Source: Conoideocrella luteorostrata
Lineage: Eukaryota > Ascomycota > Sordariomycetes > Hypocreales > Clavicipitaceae
Assembly (NCBI GenBank): GCA_032433595.1
Contig: JASWJB010000143.1
Coordinates: 38,705-102,704, forward strand
Reading direction: 5' to 3'
Length of the DNA: 64,000 nucleotides
The notes under the pieces were generated by a model. The model ran no database searches, was not told where the DNA came from, and was given only the letters and a program-made list of their open reading frames with translations. The translations under genes were made by a program, and so were the position numbers. The stretch's first letter is position 1. Every line of letters begins with the position of its first letter. This document shows, piece after piece, positions 32,168-43,010 of this stretch.

Positions 32168-34187
32168 ATGGCTTCAAAGCCCGCCGTACCGATCATCGTC
32201 GGAGTTGGCGACGTGCGCAACAAGTCCTTCAAGACCGAGGACGCAATCGAGCCAGCCCAGCTAATGACCACTGCTATTCAACGAGCCGTTGAAGACAGTG
32301 GTTTGGCCAAAAGTGCACAGCAGTCGCTCTTGTCACAGGTGGACAGCTTGAGAGTCGTCCCAACGTGGACATGGGCATACAACGATCTTCCAGGAGTAAT
32401 CTCCGCAAGCTTGGGCGTGCGGCCATCGCAGCAAGTCCTTGGCGAACATGGCGGCAACCAGCCGGCATTACAGTGCGATGAGGCCGCGAGGGATATTGCC
32501 ACGCGGAAAAGTACGGTTTCTGTCTTGACAGGAGGAGAAGCCCTGGCATCTCGTAAGTCCTGCACACCCCAGGCATAAATGAGGCAATGATCCGGTGATA
32601 ACCATTTTTTAGTCGCTGCATGTCAAAAGGCAGGGCAGAACCCGCCAAGAGGATGGCTGGAGCCGGATCCTAACGGGAAGCAGCTGGCGTCACTTGACCT
32701 CTCTATTCTCAAGGACGGTATGTGTCCCCAAACAGCCATTGACCAAGTGAAGCCAGCTCATAATGGAATACCGCAGGCCCCGGTACGATGCATTCTATGG
32801 GTCTGCCCATACACGTCTATCCTCTGTACGAAAATGGCCGCCGCGCCAATCGTGGACAGTCTGCGAGCCAGAACGGGATCGAGTCGGCAGTCATGTATGC
32901 CGCATTTGACAAGATTGCATCCGAAAACGAGTATTCATGGAACTATCAGCAATCTCCAAAGACTGCCGAGCAACTCGGGCTTCCGTCAAAGAAGAACCGA
33001 ATGATCTGCGACCCTTGTACGCCGTTATCCGGCTCATTTCATCGCCGCAATATCTTGCTTTGCTGACAGCATTTTAGATCCATTACTCATGAATGCATTT
33101 AACGGCGTCAACCTGTCCGCAGCATGCATCCTCACGTCCACCGAAAATGCCGAAAAGCTTGGCATCTCGAGAGATAAGTGGATTTATGTTTTAGGGGGTG
33201 CCGGTACCCACGAAAAGGAAAATTGTATGTGCATTGCCATTTGACTTGAGGATTTTAGAAGTGAAGCTTACTGTCAATGCTGGAATAGTTTGGGAACGAC
33301 GACACCTTCATCATAGCGACGCCATTTGCAAGTCCATAGACGCCGCACTGGACGTTTCTGGCCTCTCAACTACAGATATAGATTGCTATGACTTCTACTC
33401 GTAAATTTGCCTAAACGCCTCCTCAGGATTTTATAACCAGGTGGCTAAACTCGATCTAGATGCTTCCCTATCGTTCCAAAACTGGCGTGCGACCACGTAG
33501 GGCTGTCTACCACCGCTTGGCAGAAACCGATTACGCTTCTGGGTGGATTGACCTCATTTGGCGGCGCAGGAAATAACTATTCGATGCACGTAAGTTGAAG
33601 CTGTCACAGAAAGCATAACGGCTAGCTCCGCCAGTTCTTCTCTCATTAAGCATTCCGCAATAACATAGAAATTGTCTAATCATTTCACAGGCAATTACCG
33701 CGATGGCCCGTCAACTGCGTTCCAAAAAGCACAACACCGGCCTCATTCTTGCTAACGGAGGCATGCTCACTCACCAACACGCACTTTGCCTGTCTGCAAG
33801 TCCGCGAGGCGACAAGCGCTCGTATCCAAAAGCCAACCCACTGCCTCTAATCATAGATGAATATAGCCCACCATTTGCTGAGGCCGCGGTTGGTGCCGCC
33901 GCAATTGAGGTATGGCTGATTTAGGCTGTATGCTGTTCAGCATTCCCTTGCTAACCATGTCTCAGTCTTATACCATAGAATACGAAAGAGACGGTACTCC
34001 TGGTGTTGGGCTCATTGTTGGCAGATTACGAGGAAGTGGCCGGCGCTTTCTTGCTAATCATGGAGATGCCCAAACCCTGGCTCAGCTAGCCAGTACATCA
34101 GCGGATCATATCGGGAAGTTCGGGCAAGTCAAGATCGGAGACGATTCGAGAAACCTCTTCTTTTTAGATGCAAGAACAAAACTGTAA
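32168..34187 (+). CDS. Thiolase-like protein type 1 (TLP1, acetyl-CoA acetyltransferase-like), eight exons
   Basis: Exons 32168-32552, 32613-32717, 32777-33016, 33078-33224, 33289-33400, 33460-33589, 33691-33909 and 33966-34187 join in frame to 519 residues. Segments match SCPx/TLP1-type thiolases: HGGNQPALQCDEAARDIA, DGPGTMHSMGLPIHVYPLYE, DPYPLLMNAFNGVNLSAA, CYDFYSCFPIVPKLACDHV, GGLTSFGGAGNNYSMHAITA (His), and LANGGMLTHQHALCLS. The last exon (SYTIEYERDGTPGVGLIVGR) is the additional OB-like C-terminal domain of TLP1. The usual nucleophile Cys of the N-terminal half is not obvious where the family has it (TVSVLTGGEALAS), so classical thiolysis is unproven. Divergent to the crotonase gene, suggesting a joint role in acyl-CoA side-chain metabolism. 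Confidence 0.88.
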
Positions 34188-34636
34188 AGTGGAAGTCACG
34201 AGTGGCTTTGGTTATATTAGTACACTATGCACGTATATTTGCAGTCGATGAAAATGAAATAGGAACATTCGTGTTTCTCAAGGAATATTTTCCAACCTTC
34301 GTATGCCCAAGAGCCTCATCACGCACACTTAATTGCAAACGCAGTATGGAGTAGTTAGCTCGCTCTATGATAGCAATTTACGGATGCCTAGAGGGCAGGG
34401 GTCGCGCTCCAAAAGGTCTTTACAATCCGCGGTCAACGGCAGACTCGCGCGTCTTCTTTTCTTGATAAATAGTTTGGGGGCACAGGTAGGTGACAATACG
34501 CAGCTGGTCCTTTTGTAATGCGCAGCCAACGTAAAAATGACTTCCAACATGGGATTCTAGAAGCTCATTACCACTGTGGCACAAAATGTCAGCATATAGC
34601 CCTCCACTCGATTAGAACACCGCGCGGTTTCTCTTA
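34188..34636. other. Convergent intergenic region
   Basis: Tail-to-tail spacer between the thiolase-like gene and the DMATS gene; nothing else recognised. Confidence 0.45.
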
Positions 34637-35815
34637 CTAGATTGTCCTCAACGCGGTTTCATAATTATCCATCTGCGGTAACATTTGCTCCGCATTGCGA
34701 CGAGTCGAAAAGTAATATCTCAATCGTTCTAGCACTTCTGCGTCGTTCCTGCAGAAGGACATTGGTGAGATATATACCTTCGGTGAGGCCTTCTTCCCGG
34801 CTCCCACCGTGAAATAAAATCCCGGACCAGCACGCTCTTTGCCATCTGGAGGCAATACTTCCGGCGCATCGCCAATAAAGATCTTCCAAAAATCTTTAAT
34901 GTCGGCAAGTGCCTCCTCGCTGTACACAGACAGGTCGTATCGACCACCGAGCGTAAGAGCATCGATGAGGTAGTCAAGGGTGGTAGTGGGTGCGCGGGTA
35001 TAGATTTTGATGCGCGACGTCTTAGGTGATATGAGATCAAAGGATAGTATGCCGGTCTCCATCTGCCATTTAACGGCAGCCTCGTGCAAATAATCCAGTA
35101 ATGGCGCGACTTGAAGATGCTGGTACTGCTCGGAAGGCAGGCCTCGGATTGCCTGCGTTACAACATCCAAGTTAGACACGCCAAGCTCTTGTGCCTTGAG
35201 TCCGGGGAAGATGTAAAGCTTGACAATGGGGCCCGACCGCCCAATGTCGCGGGTCACAAATGTTCCAGCCTTCGGCGCGAGCTCGAAATTCAGCTTGTCG
35301 TTCAAATCAACTTTGTCGACGCTAGACGGCAGGACGGTGTTGGTGAAGTGGCGATACCATTCCAGGTCGAGGCCATCGACAAGTCCTTGGCTGTCAAGAT
35401 GGTGTATCCATGCATCTGTCTCAAAGCTATTGGACGGATCGGCACTCGTTCCTGCAAGAGGACCTATTGGTTCGAAAGACGTTCTGATGACGCCCTTGCC
35501 GTTGAGACCCCATTCCCAACTCAAATCGAGGGGCGTTCCGTCCGGGGTTTGGGGGCTATGCCATCTCATGCGTCCATCTGCATCCGGTGAAGGGCCTAGC
35601 TCTGGAACAACATGCAAGGCGTAGAACAGGAGCTCGTTGTACTGCTCCGACTTTTCGTATCCAGCATATTTCAGCAAGGTCGCGAGGTGACTGCCTGTTC
35701 GATCCCACCAGAATTGATGATCGCTATGTCGGAAATGAAGAAGAGAGTCTACTACCTCTAGTGGCTGCCTCGTAGATTTGGATTGAACAGGCGTTATTTC
35801 CGTAGTGCCTGGCAT
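34637..35815 (-). CDS. DMATS-type aromatic prenyltransferase
   Basis: ABBA-fold soluble prenyltransferase that transfers a prenyl group (usually dimethylallyl) to an aromatic ring. Intact single exon of 392 residues, slightly short of the usual 400-460. Conserved basic/Tyr pairs that hold the diphosphate are present: IRTSFEPI (Arg111), GPIVKLYIFPGLKA (Lys, Tyr), SRIKIYTR (Arg, Lys), and GKKASPKVYISPMSF (Lys, Tyr). The substrate-binding segment reads GTPLDLSWEW with Asp97 where tryptophan prenyltransferases carry a conserved Glu contacting the indole N-H. This points to a changed acceptor pocket, perhaps a phenol or other aromatic. It lies beside TLP1, crotonase, SRPBCC and propeller genes. 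No NRPS/PKS is nearby, so the acceptor source is unclear. Confidence 0.92.
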   Translation of the reverse strand: MPGTTEITPVQSKSTRQPLEVVDSLLHFRHSDHQFWWDRTGSHLATLLKYAGYEKSEQYNELLFYALHVVPELGPSPDADGRMRWHSPQTPDGTPLDLSWEWGLNGKGVIRTSFEPIGPLAGTSADPSNSFETDAWIHHLDSQGLVDGLDLEWYRHFTNTVLPSSVDKVDLNDKLNFELAPKAGTFVTRDIGRSGPIVKLYIFPGLKAQELGVSNLDVVTQAIRGLPSEQYQHLQVAPLLDYLHEAAVKWQMETGILSFDLISPKTSRIKIYTRAPTTTLDYLIDALTLGGRYDLSVYSEEALADIKDFWKIFIGDAPEVLPPDGKERAGPGFYFTVGAGKKASPKVYISPMSFCRNDAEVLERLRYYFSTRRNAEQMLPQMDNYETALRTI

Positions 35816-35904
35816 TTTGAATGCCGATGGTAGTTTTTCTCAAATATGTTCGAATTTCCAAGAATAAAAGCTTTGGAGTTTATCGAAGCTTGGCTCCTTG
35901 CTGC

Positions 35905-36288
35905 TTTGTCGACCCAAAGCACACACTCACCACACACGTATACTAGTGTCGAAACACCACCGGCCACGCAGCTTCAATTCAGTCTAGGGATCAAGTAGGG
36001 CCCGAATGTATCGTATTAACCTTATATGTAATAAGGTTAAATAGTTATGTAGCCCTGTCTAAGGTTATTAGATAAGAGCACACTTAAATAAACTAATAAG
36101 CATAACAGGCACTAGAGCAAGGCTCCAAAGAGACAATTCAAGTATTAGGGGAAAGCTTGTTGATCTACTTGAATAGTCAGGCTAGGAGCCCTCTTATAGT
36201 TAATTTACTTGACTTGACCAAATTAGTCAAATCCAAAATCCACGTGGGAGCAAGTCCGTCAGCACCGAGGGATTTTTACGCCTACACG
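35905..36288 (+). repeat. Family A dispersed repeat copy
   Basis: Starts TTTGTCGACCCAAAGCACAC and ends GCCTACACG, flanked by perfect CTGC duplications (35901-35904, 36289-36292). It lies 90 bp upstream of the DMATS start codon, so it may sit in that promoter. Confidence 0.75.
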
Positions 36289-38166
36289 CTGCCGCTGACC
36301 CGTCCAAGCCGTCATTAAATCAAGAGGGAGAGGGGTGCTGTCTGCCTGTTTAGCTTCTTTCTTTCCGCCCCGCACCTCCCTCGGCTGCATTCAGCATTGT
36401 ATACATTGATGTCAATCAATCAAATATTAAAAGTAGAGCTAGAACCTTGCTAGAAGTCTGCGGCATTTGCGGTAGCACTTTCGTAGTGCTTATGAGTCCG
36501 AGCCAGACAGCTTACAATTACTATAGACCAGGTCCACAGTAATTAAATCCTTTCCAGTCATTGGACTGCACCCCCATCAATATGCATAGCATTCTAACCC
36601 ATTAAAGCAACGACCCCGCGTGAGACTGGAAGTGATAATGAAACCTCGGACTTAGCACTCGGATGGAGTTACAGGCTGACCACCTAGAGTGATAGCATTT
36701 GGGAGCTTCCTAAACAGGTAACGTAACGTAAGATCCTGCTGACAGTCCAACCTCCAAACGATTAACCGCCCATGGCAAGCAGGGATTATGTCCTGCTCTA
36801 GCGGCTGTTTAAGCGGCAACACCTTGGGTTCTAATTATTTTTTTCGCTCGATTTCGTTCCGTTAGACCACGCGCCAAAACAAATTGCGAACGCCTATCTC
36901 TCGGAAGGCAGCTAGCGCGGGGACATTACATAATTTATGGCAAGATAATAGTGTGTTTATTTTCAGGAAGATTTCGGCATTTCTGGCGCGACATAGTTTC
37001 TCCGTATTGCATATGAGACTTGGAGATCATCTGCTAAGCCGGAGTCTCCCCGTGCGACCAAGTTAATCTCTACAGAAAATTTAAAGCAACCCCGGTCCTT
37101 TTTCAGAGGTCGATATCTTGCATTCACCGCCAAAATATGTCTCAAAGTTCGTACGGCAGCGGTCTTAATTATGCCAAATTTTATCGCCATTATCAACAAA
37201 AACCGTCTTACCCATATTCCCAAAGATCTTGCCGAGGTCTTTGACACTATTCCCAACTGCAAGCAGAAAGAAGCCAGCCGCAATTAACTGAGGAGCCACG
37301 CGCACTTTGATATCATTATTGTCATGTGGCGGAACGATAGATATCCCATCACTCATTTTCAGTTTCGTGAGCGTGAGATTGCGGCCCGCACGAAGTTCCG
37401 CAAGAGTTGCTTCATCGTGAATGACCTGCCCTGCAGTTGGCGAGGACACTATAACCGATACAACGGATGAACCAGAAGTAAGCGAAAAAAAAGTTCATTT
37501 TGGTAGAAATGTAGTTAAAGGGTAACAAAGATGTGTAATATTTAATAAGAGAAAGTAAATACCGTTCGAGTTTTGTAATATATGGCTTGCCATATGAATC
37601 TTGGTGAGGTAATGGAGAAAAACCTAGCGTTAATCCGTGGGTATCACAATTGCCATATTCACATGTCTATGTACATCATAATAGACATTGTTAGATGGTT
37701 TGCTTTTCCATATGACTCAAGAAGCCCAATTGATGAATGTCAATCAATATTATTAAAGGCTCGGTTGAGTTTGGAACAAAGAACGCTCAATCGCAGTAGT
37801 ATTTTGCTGACGATCAAAACACCTTGTAAGTCAGGAATTACGGAGCAAAGAAAATGGAAAATTTTATGCCGTATTGCATTATAGTAGAATACTAGTACTC
37901 AAAATACCTTGTTGATGGCCAGAAGCTGCTACGCGGTCTTATAGTCCTTCAATACAATGGGAAAATCCTATTCCATGTGGTAAGTTTTTGGCAATGGGGC
38001 TAATAAGAGTCTCATAAGAGTAAGGTGATCGTTAATATCACGCTGAGCGTCAGAGTCTTAGCCTCATCGTCACCAATCAATCACGCAGCTCTCCAGAAGC
38101 ATCAATCAATAGAATCATACCTCGAAGCATGGTTGTCTATGCCTTAGTACGACGTGCTAACTCGAC
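36289..38166. other. Gene-poor stretch with one short minus-strand frame
   Basis: About 1.9 kb, increasingly AT-rich. A minus-strand frame at 37449-37165 (TAGQVIHDEATLAELRAGRN, then a hydrophobic helix VAPQLIAAGFFLLAVGNSV) looks protein-like, but it has no ATG, ends quickly, and I do not recognise it; it may be a relic exon. Nothing else supported. Confidence 0.4.
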
Positions 38167-38350
38167 TGTTGGAATCCCTCGTCAAGCGTACGAGCAATTG
38201 CGGACAAGGTCACGTGGCTACCCTACCGCACCTCTTTTATACGGCACGCTCGGGGGCGTTCATAATAATAAGCATTTAAAGATAAAGTTAAAATCTCAAA
38301 GTGCTAATTTGCTTCACGAAGAAGGCATAGTTTTTATTCATTCTGAGTGA
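38167..38350 (+). repeat. LTR fragment related to family B
   Basis: Starts TGTTGGAATCCCTCGTCAAG and shares AAGGTCACGTGGCTACC and CCTCTTTTATACGGCACGCT with the copies at 16640-16809 and 47520-47695. The 3' boundary is uncertain. Confidence 0.5.
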
Positions 38351-38913
38351 GGGGAGCTACGTTAATCATAAATACATTAATCAAGGCTGACTAAATTATC
38401 TTTGTCAAAGAAAAATCGTCACATCACGCAGCTACCCTAGGAGGTACGCTCAAATTCACGCACAAACTATAAACATACTATTTAAGGCTAATTAAAATTA
38501 TTATTATTAAAGAAAATATTTACTCTACGCAGCCACCGTAGGGGTGCTTGAATTTATGCATAAAGTCCTTTTTATAGAAGCCCTATGCTTTTTACACTAA
38601 ATAGTAGTAAATTATATAATTACTACTTTAAGTATTATTATTTACTAAGGAATATATAAAAAAAATAAAAACTTTTAGCATATTGACTCAAATCTACTTA
38701 ACTACTTAGCTTGTATAATACTTACTACTAAAGACCCTATGCTAATAAAGCTATTACGACTCTTATTTAGCCCCTCAATAAGCTACCTAAGAGACCTACA
38801 AGACTTTTAAATCTATAGATAAAAGCTAATATATATTTTGTACATAAATTTAAGTAGAGTGAAGATTTTTTTAATCAAGGATAGCTTTAGTTAGCTTTAA
38901 ACAGTACGTCGTG
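38351..38913. other. AT-rich block
   Basis: Strongly AT-rich DNA, with stop codons in every frame at short spacing and no recognisable remnant; typical of heavily RIP-mutated repeats. Confidence 0.55.
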
Positions 38914-39605
38914 TTCCAGTGCAAGCCGGTCAGTGCTTACTGGGAATTGCTTGCCACTAAGCAGTTCTGTCTCAACGCTGCACAGCTGCTACTTGGCTAC
39001 GAAATGACCAACTAGTTCCTCGATGTCGCCATCCTCTGTATTCCCATACCGATTGTGTGGGGGCTCCGGCTGAATGCCACTAAGAAGACCGCCGTCCTTG
39101 GCGTTTTCCTGGTGGGTTCCCTGTAAGCATACTTTCAGCCGGCTCGGAGACAAGACACCGCTGACCAGATTCTAATACATTCGTTGCCAGCGTCGTCAGG
39201 CTAACCACAATCTGGGGACAGCCCGGCGGCGTCGTTGACTTCTCACAGGCTCTTATGTGATCCACGCTGCAGCTGGGTCTCGCCATTACCTGTTCCTGCC
39301 TGCCCGCTCTAAAACCCATCTTCACCACCATCAGTAAGCCGTTTGCCTACCTTAGCAATTGGAGCGCATCATTTTTCAACAGGAGCAGGAGCGCCAGCCA
39401 TCCGCGCGGCCCGTACAAGCTAACGGATGCTAGCGAAGACTACTACCGGCGTCATCCATCACCCGCGTCAAGCAGCGAAGCGCACCGTCCGTCCCACAAC
39501 AAGCTATCCATCAATGGTCAAGGTGAGCAGATAGAGCTATCCAATATCCGCCCAGTTGTGCCAGCCAACCGCATCATGGTGGCTCACGAAGTGCGGGTGG
39601 TCTAA
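38914..39605 (+). pseudogene. Fungal rhodopsin-domain membrane protein, C-terminal pseudogene
   Basis: The frame FQCKPVSAYWELLATKQFC, then QLLLGYEMTN-stop-FLDVAIL, then CIPIPIVWGLRLNATKKTA matches helices 4-6 of the fungal integral-membrane 'rhodopsin' domain. A GTAAGC donor at 39123 and acceptor ending at 39190 join to VVRLTTIWGQPGG, then LGLAITCSCLPALKPIF, and a hydrophilic tail to TAA at 39605. TAG after EMTN and TGA after QALM replace likely Gln and Trp codons, consistent with C-to-T and G-to-A changes. The N-terminal helices are missing to the left, where the AT-rich block begins. Non-functional. Confidence 0.7.
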
Positions 39606-40636
39606 GTCGGCACACACGCCACAAATGCAGGACCTGTGTTAACGGTACCGGGGCCATAGCTGTAGAATCATTGCGAGATAGTCTGACTGTAATAATAGTT
39701 GGACCGGTGTACCGCCCGAGGCTAGGTTTAAGCAGGAACTTATGCATATGTAGTACTTCATGACTTTTCATCCTAAATATCCCCACCAGCTCTTACATGT
39801 ACTTCATATTACACTTGTTTGCTTAGAGGAGCTGTCAGCAGCGCCTACAGTAGCCATTATTTCACCTATCATATACTAGATTAGAATAATCAAGTGGCCT
39901 TCAACTAATCGTAATCTTGTTAGCCGGGGTTCCCCCATCAAAAAGGAATACGTACCCTAGTTACTATTCTACTGCAGTTCTCCGCACTCTCATCAGAAGG
40001 ATGCTGCTACGACTCAATAAAAAAGCAATCAATATTCTCGTTACCGTGAACGTACCTTATTATCTCACTAACCCGACGCGAATGTACCTATTTCTCACAT
40101 TCTCCGCACATAAGAGCCTTGACTTTCGCCACTAGTTAAAAGTCACGGAGCCGGGCCAGGTTACCGCTGATGCGTGGACGGTTTCAAGAAATTCGCGCAC
40201 ACCCACGTAGTACGGGATATGGATGGCGTCTTGCTACGCTGCACTGTAACATCTCCCCGCTGCCTCCTTCTGTACCGCGTAGCTGCCGCAATGAGTCGAC
40301 CGCGTTTTGTAATGAGGAGAATGTGGTGCATCAGAATCACCCGTTGAACTGTAGCATTAGAGCGGATTTATTAGCTTTGCACCAGCTAGACAGTGGTAAG
40401 CAAATCTATACGGCCCCCGACAAAGGCTCATGGACCGGACCCACACACGGCTCACCCTATAGTTGTCGGAGTTAATTGTCACGACCGTGACCACCCGCGT
40501 TCAAAGCCATTACATACTAGTCTCGCAACCAACAACTTCACAAAAACATTGCACCGCCTGCGCTGTTCCCTTAGCGGTCCGTCTCCTTCTTTTTTTCCCT
40601 CCCCCCCATTTCCCCCCCAAAAATACCGCGTCAATC
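39606..40636. promoter_or_regulatory. Intergenic, promoter of the alpha/beta hydrolase
   Basis: No gene recognised. The last 70 bases are extremely pyrimidine-rich (TTTTTTTCCCTCCCCCCCAT), a strong fungal CT-box-like leader just before ATCATGG at 40637. Confidence 0.45.
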
Positions 40637-41767
40637 ATGGCTTCGTCGCTCTTCGCCGCACAGCCTTTGAAAGCTATCTTTATTGTCATCTTCTTTGCGA
40701 AACTACCGATAGAGCTGACCTTTGTGGCATTTAAGTACCTCTTCAAACCTCTCCGACCACAACCGGCATGGTCTTGGAGCCGCTGTCTCCTCGTGTACAT
40801 CACAAAGCTGAGTTTCCAGCTCTTTGCTGGCGCTCGTCTACAGCGCGCCGTGTATAATGAGCCCGCGAGTGCCAAGGAGCGATACGCTCAAATTGAGAAA
40901 CCTGCCGCTTCTGTTGTTGCGGCTATCCCGGGTGCCTTGGACATTGTGAAGCCTTCACCACAAGAGGCTGTATGGTTTCCCAGCCCGCCGCCTAAGCCGT
41001 CCGACCCGGCTGGAGAAAAACGCAGGATCTTTCTTTACTTCCCTGGTGGAGCGTACGTTGTGGCATTTGGCCACAAGAGCATAGGGCATGATGTGCATAG
41101 AGTCTTTGAAAAGCACCTCAAGGCGACAAGGACCGTCTGGGCGCAATACCGCCTGTCTGATGGGTCCGAGGGGCTCCGCTTCCCTGCTGCCTTACAAGAC
41201 GCTGTTACGTTTTACTCCTATGTTTTATCGCTAGGTTTTAAGGCGCATGATATTATTTTAACCGGCGACTCTGCAGGCGGCAACCTCGTTCTAGCCCTTA
41301 TTCGCTATCTTGAGAGTATTCAGGATAAGGGACAGGCACTCCCGCTTCCCAGAAGCGCCATGATCTTCTCCCCATGGGTCTCTATCTCAGAGAATGCGGG
41401 AGGCGACTACTCAAAGAGCCTTAACTCTCAATCAGACCTCTTATGGAGCCCCTTGCTACAGTGGGGTGCTGATTGCTATCGTCCCCAGGGACAGCTCTCT
41501 AGGGAGGTGGAGGCTTACATTTCTCCGCTTCATCATCCTTTTAAGCTATCTATACCTTTAGCCATACAAGACGGAGCCCTTGAAGCATTTCACGCAAATA
41601 TTAAAGAGTTTGCTCAAGAGATGAAGGCACTAAACGGTGATAGATTAGTGCAGTTCCAGTCGGTACCGCTTTGCCCCCACGATCCCTTGCTAGTCTACAA
41701 GGGCTTTGGCCTTGAACAAGAATTTGGCGAAGCCTTAGGCCTGCTATGTAACTTTTTGGATGCGTAG
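40637..41767 (+). CDS. Alpha/beta hydrolase (HSL-like esterase), membrane-anchored
   Basis: Intact single-exon 376-residue esterase/lipase of the fungal alpha/beta-hydrolase-3 group. Residues 9-37 form a hydrophobic N-terminal anchor (AIFIVIFFAKLPIELTFVAF). Catalytic serine: TGDSAGGNLV, Ser212. Oxyanion segment FPGGAYVVAFGH at 135-146 has Pro-Gly-Gly in place of the normal His-Gly-Gly. The acid is expected in QDGALEAFHANIKEFA and the histidine in PLCPHDPLLV. Met at 40637 is chosen for its context (TCAATCATGG) and because the upstream in-frame extension to 40463 runs through the CT-rich leader. May deacylate or transacylate a metabolite. Confidence 0.85.
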   Translation: MASSLFAAQPLKAIFIVIFFAKLPIELTFVAFKYLFKPLRPQPAWSWSRCLLVYITKLSFQLFAGARLQRAVYNEPASAKERYAQIEKPAASVVAAIPGALDIVKPSPQEAVWFPSPPPKPSDPAGEKRRIFLYFPGGAYVVAFGHKSIGHDVHRVFEKHLKATRTVWAQYRLSDGSEGLRFPAALQDAVTFYSYVLSLGFKAHDIILTGDSAGGNLVLALIRYLESIQDKGQALPLPRSAMIFSPWVSISENAGGDYSKSLNSQSDLLWSPLLQWGADCYRPQGQLSREVEAYISPLHHPFKLSIPLAIQDGALEAFHANIKEFAQEMKALNGDRLVQFQSVPLCPHDPLLVYKGFGLEQEFGEALGLLCNFLDA

Positions 41768-41949
41768 ATAAGGGTGCAAAATTTGATTATAAGCACAAGT
41801 AGTCCATACCATGGAGAGTGGCTTGCATTAATCGAACGCTTTATTAAAAGATCCACCAATGCAAGCTGCTGCTTGCACTACACCTCACAACAGTTTGTAA
41901 TTCCTAGCCCCGAGGGGCGAGTCCGGGCCATAGCGCCTGGCATTATAGT

Positions 41950-42140
41950 TGTTGCGTTATGTGCCTTTACATAGATGTGTGGTAAAGGAGCAATTTGGCA
42001 ACAGTGGAAATTGGCAGGAATAGATGGAATTGATGAATTCTGACAATGATGAATATAATTGATGATGAAGATGTCCTCTGAAGGGCACCGTGACCCTGCT
42101 ATGTAGTCCTTCAGTGACCGGAACATTCCATTGAACTTAG
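41950..42140 (-). repeat. Family C LTR-like copy, truncated, inverted
   Basis: Begins TGTTGCGTTATGTGCC, the reverse complement of the family C end. The next 180 bases (GGAGCAATTTGGCAACAGTG, TGACCCTGCTATGTAG) mirror 42500-42688, making an inverted pair. The TG end is not found. Confidence 0.7.
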
Positions 42141-42387
42141 TGGCCTTAACATGATTTCTGCCTCGAGATCATCAGTTGAGAATGGGTTGCATTACAAAAT
42201 GAGTCAAAACTAACGCAGGGCAGAGTGGTGGCACGTCAGATGAGAACTTAGGGTTAAACATTCGGGGGTAAGGTGATAGCCGGTACGAAATGCAGCCTGT
42301 CGCTATAACTATTGTATTGCAGGCTACCGTGTACTTAAGTGTACGCCTTATAGCTCATCTCTCTTAGATTAAACATGCGGTCACTTT

Positions 42388-42688
42388 TGTTGAGATTAGA
42401 GTGGCACCTTCAGAAGGTCCTGATGCCTCGTATTAGCTAGAATCATACGATAGTGGGAAAGGTGGCACGATGCCAAGGAAGGTAGGCCTGAGGCACCTGA
42501 ATTCCAGGGAATTTCCCGGTCGCTGAAGGTCTATAAAGAAGGGTCACGATGCTCGTCAGAGGGCATCATTCAAGTCACAACATCATCTATCAATATCACT
42601 GCTTGCGCTCTCAAATCTATCTGTTCCGCCTATTTCCACTGTTGCCAAATTGCTCCTTCCCTCACTAATGAAGGCACATAACGCAACA
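42388..42688 (+). mobile_element. Solo LTR, family C, with perfect 5-bp duplication
   Basis: 301 bp from TGTTGAGATTAGAGTGGC to CACATAACGCAACA (TG...CA ends), flanked by ACTTT on both sides (42383-42387, 42689-42693). Contains GGTCTATAAAGAAGGGTCAC, probably the LTR's own TATA box. The best-preserved copy of this family here. Confidence 0.85.
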
Positions 42689-43010
42689 ACTTTTGGTCCT
42701 ACGTCTGGTTGCTGCATCTCCGATACTGTGTGTGGCAGTACTCTGCCCATCATTATAGCCTGATTTAGGACGGATATCGTCCGTCTGTTATTTTCTCTCA
42801 TTTACATGACTTATTCTTTTGCTCTTATTGCGGCCCCTCTCATTACTCTTATGCAATTACAACCCGTATTTTATTTTCGTAGTCTCATTTACCTAGCTAC
42901 TTAACTGCTTCGTCTTTATGGCCGTCATGCAACTTTTGATGCGTGGTTACTTCTCCAGTTCCGTCAACGCAGCCGCTTTAGCTCATACGCTAACTCCCAG
43001 CTTCAATCAA

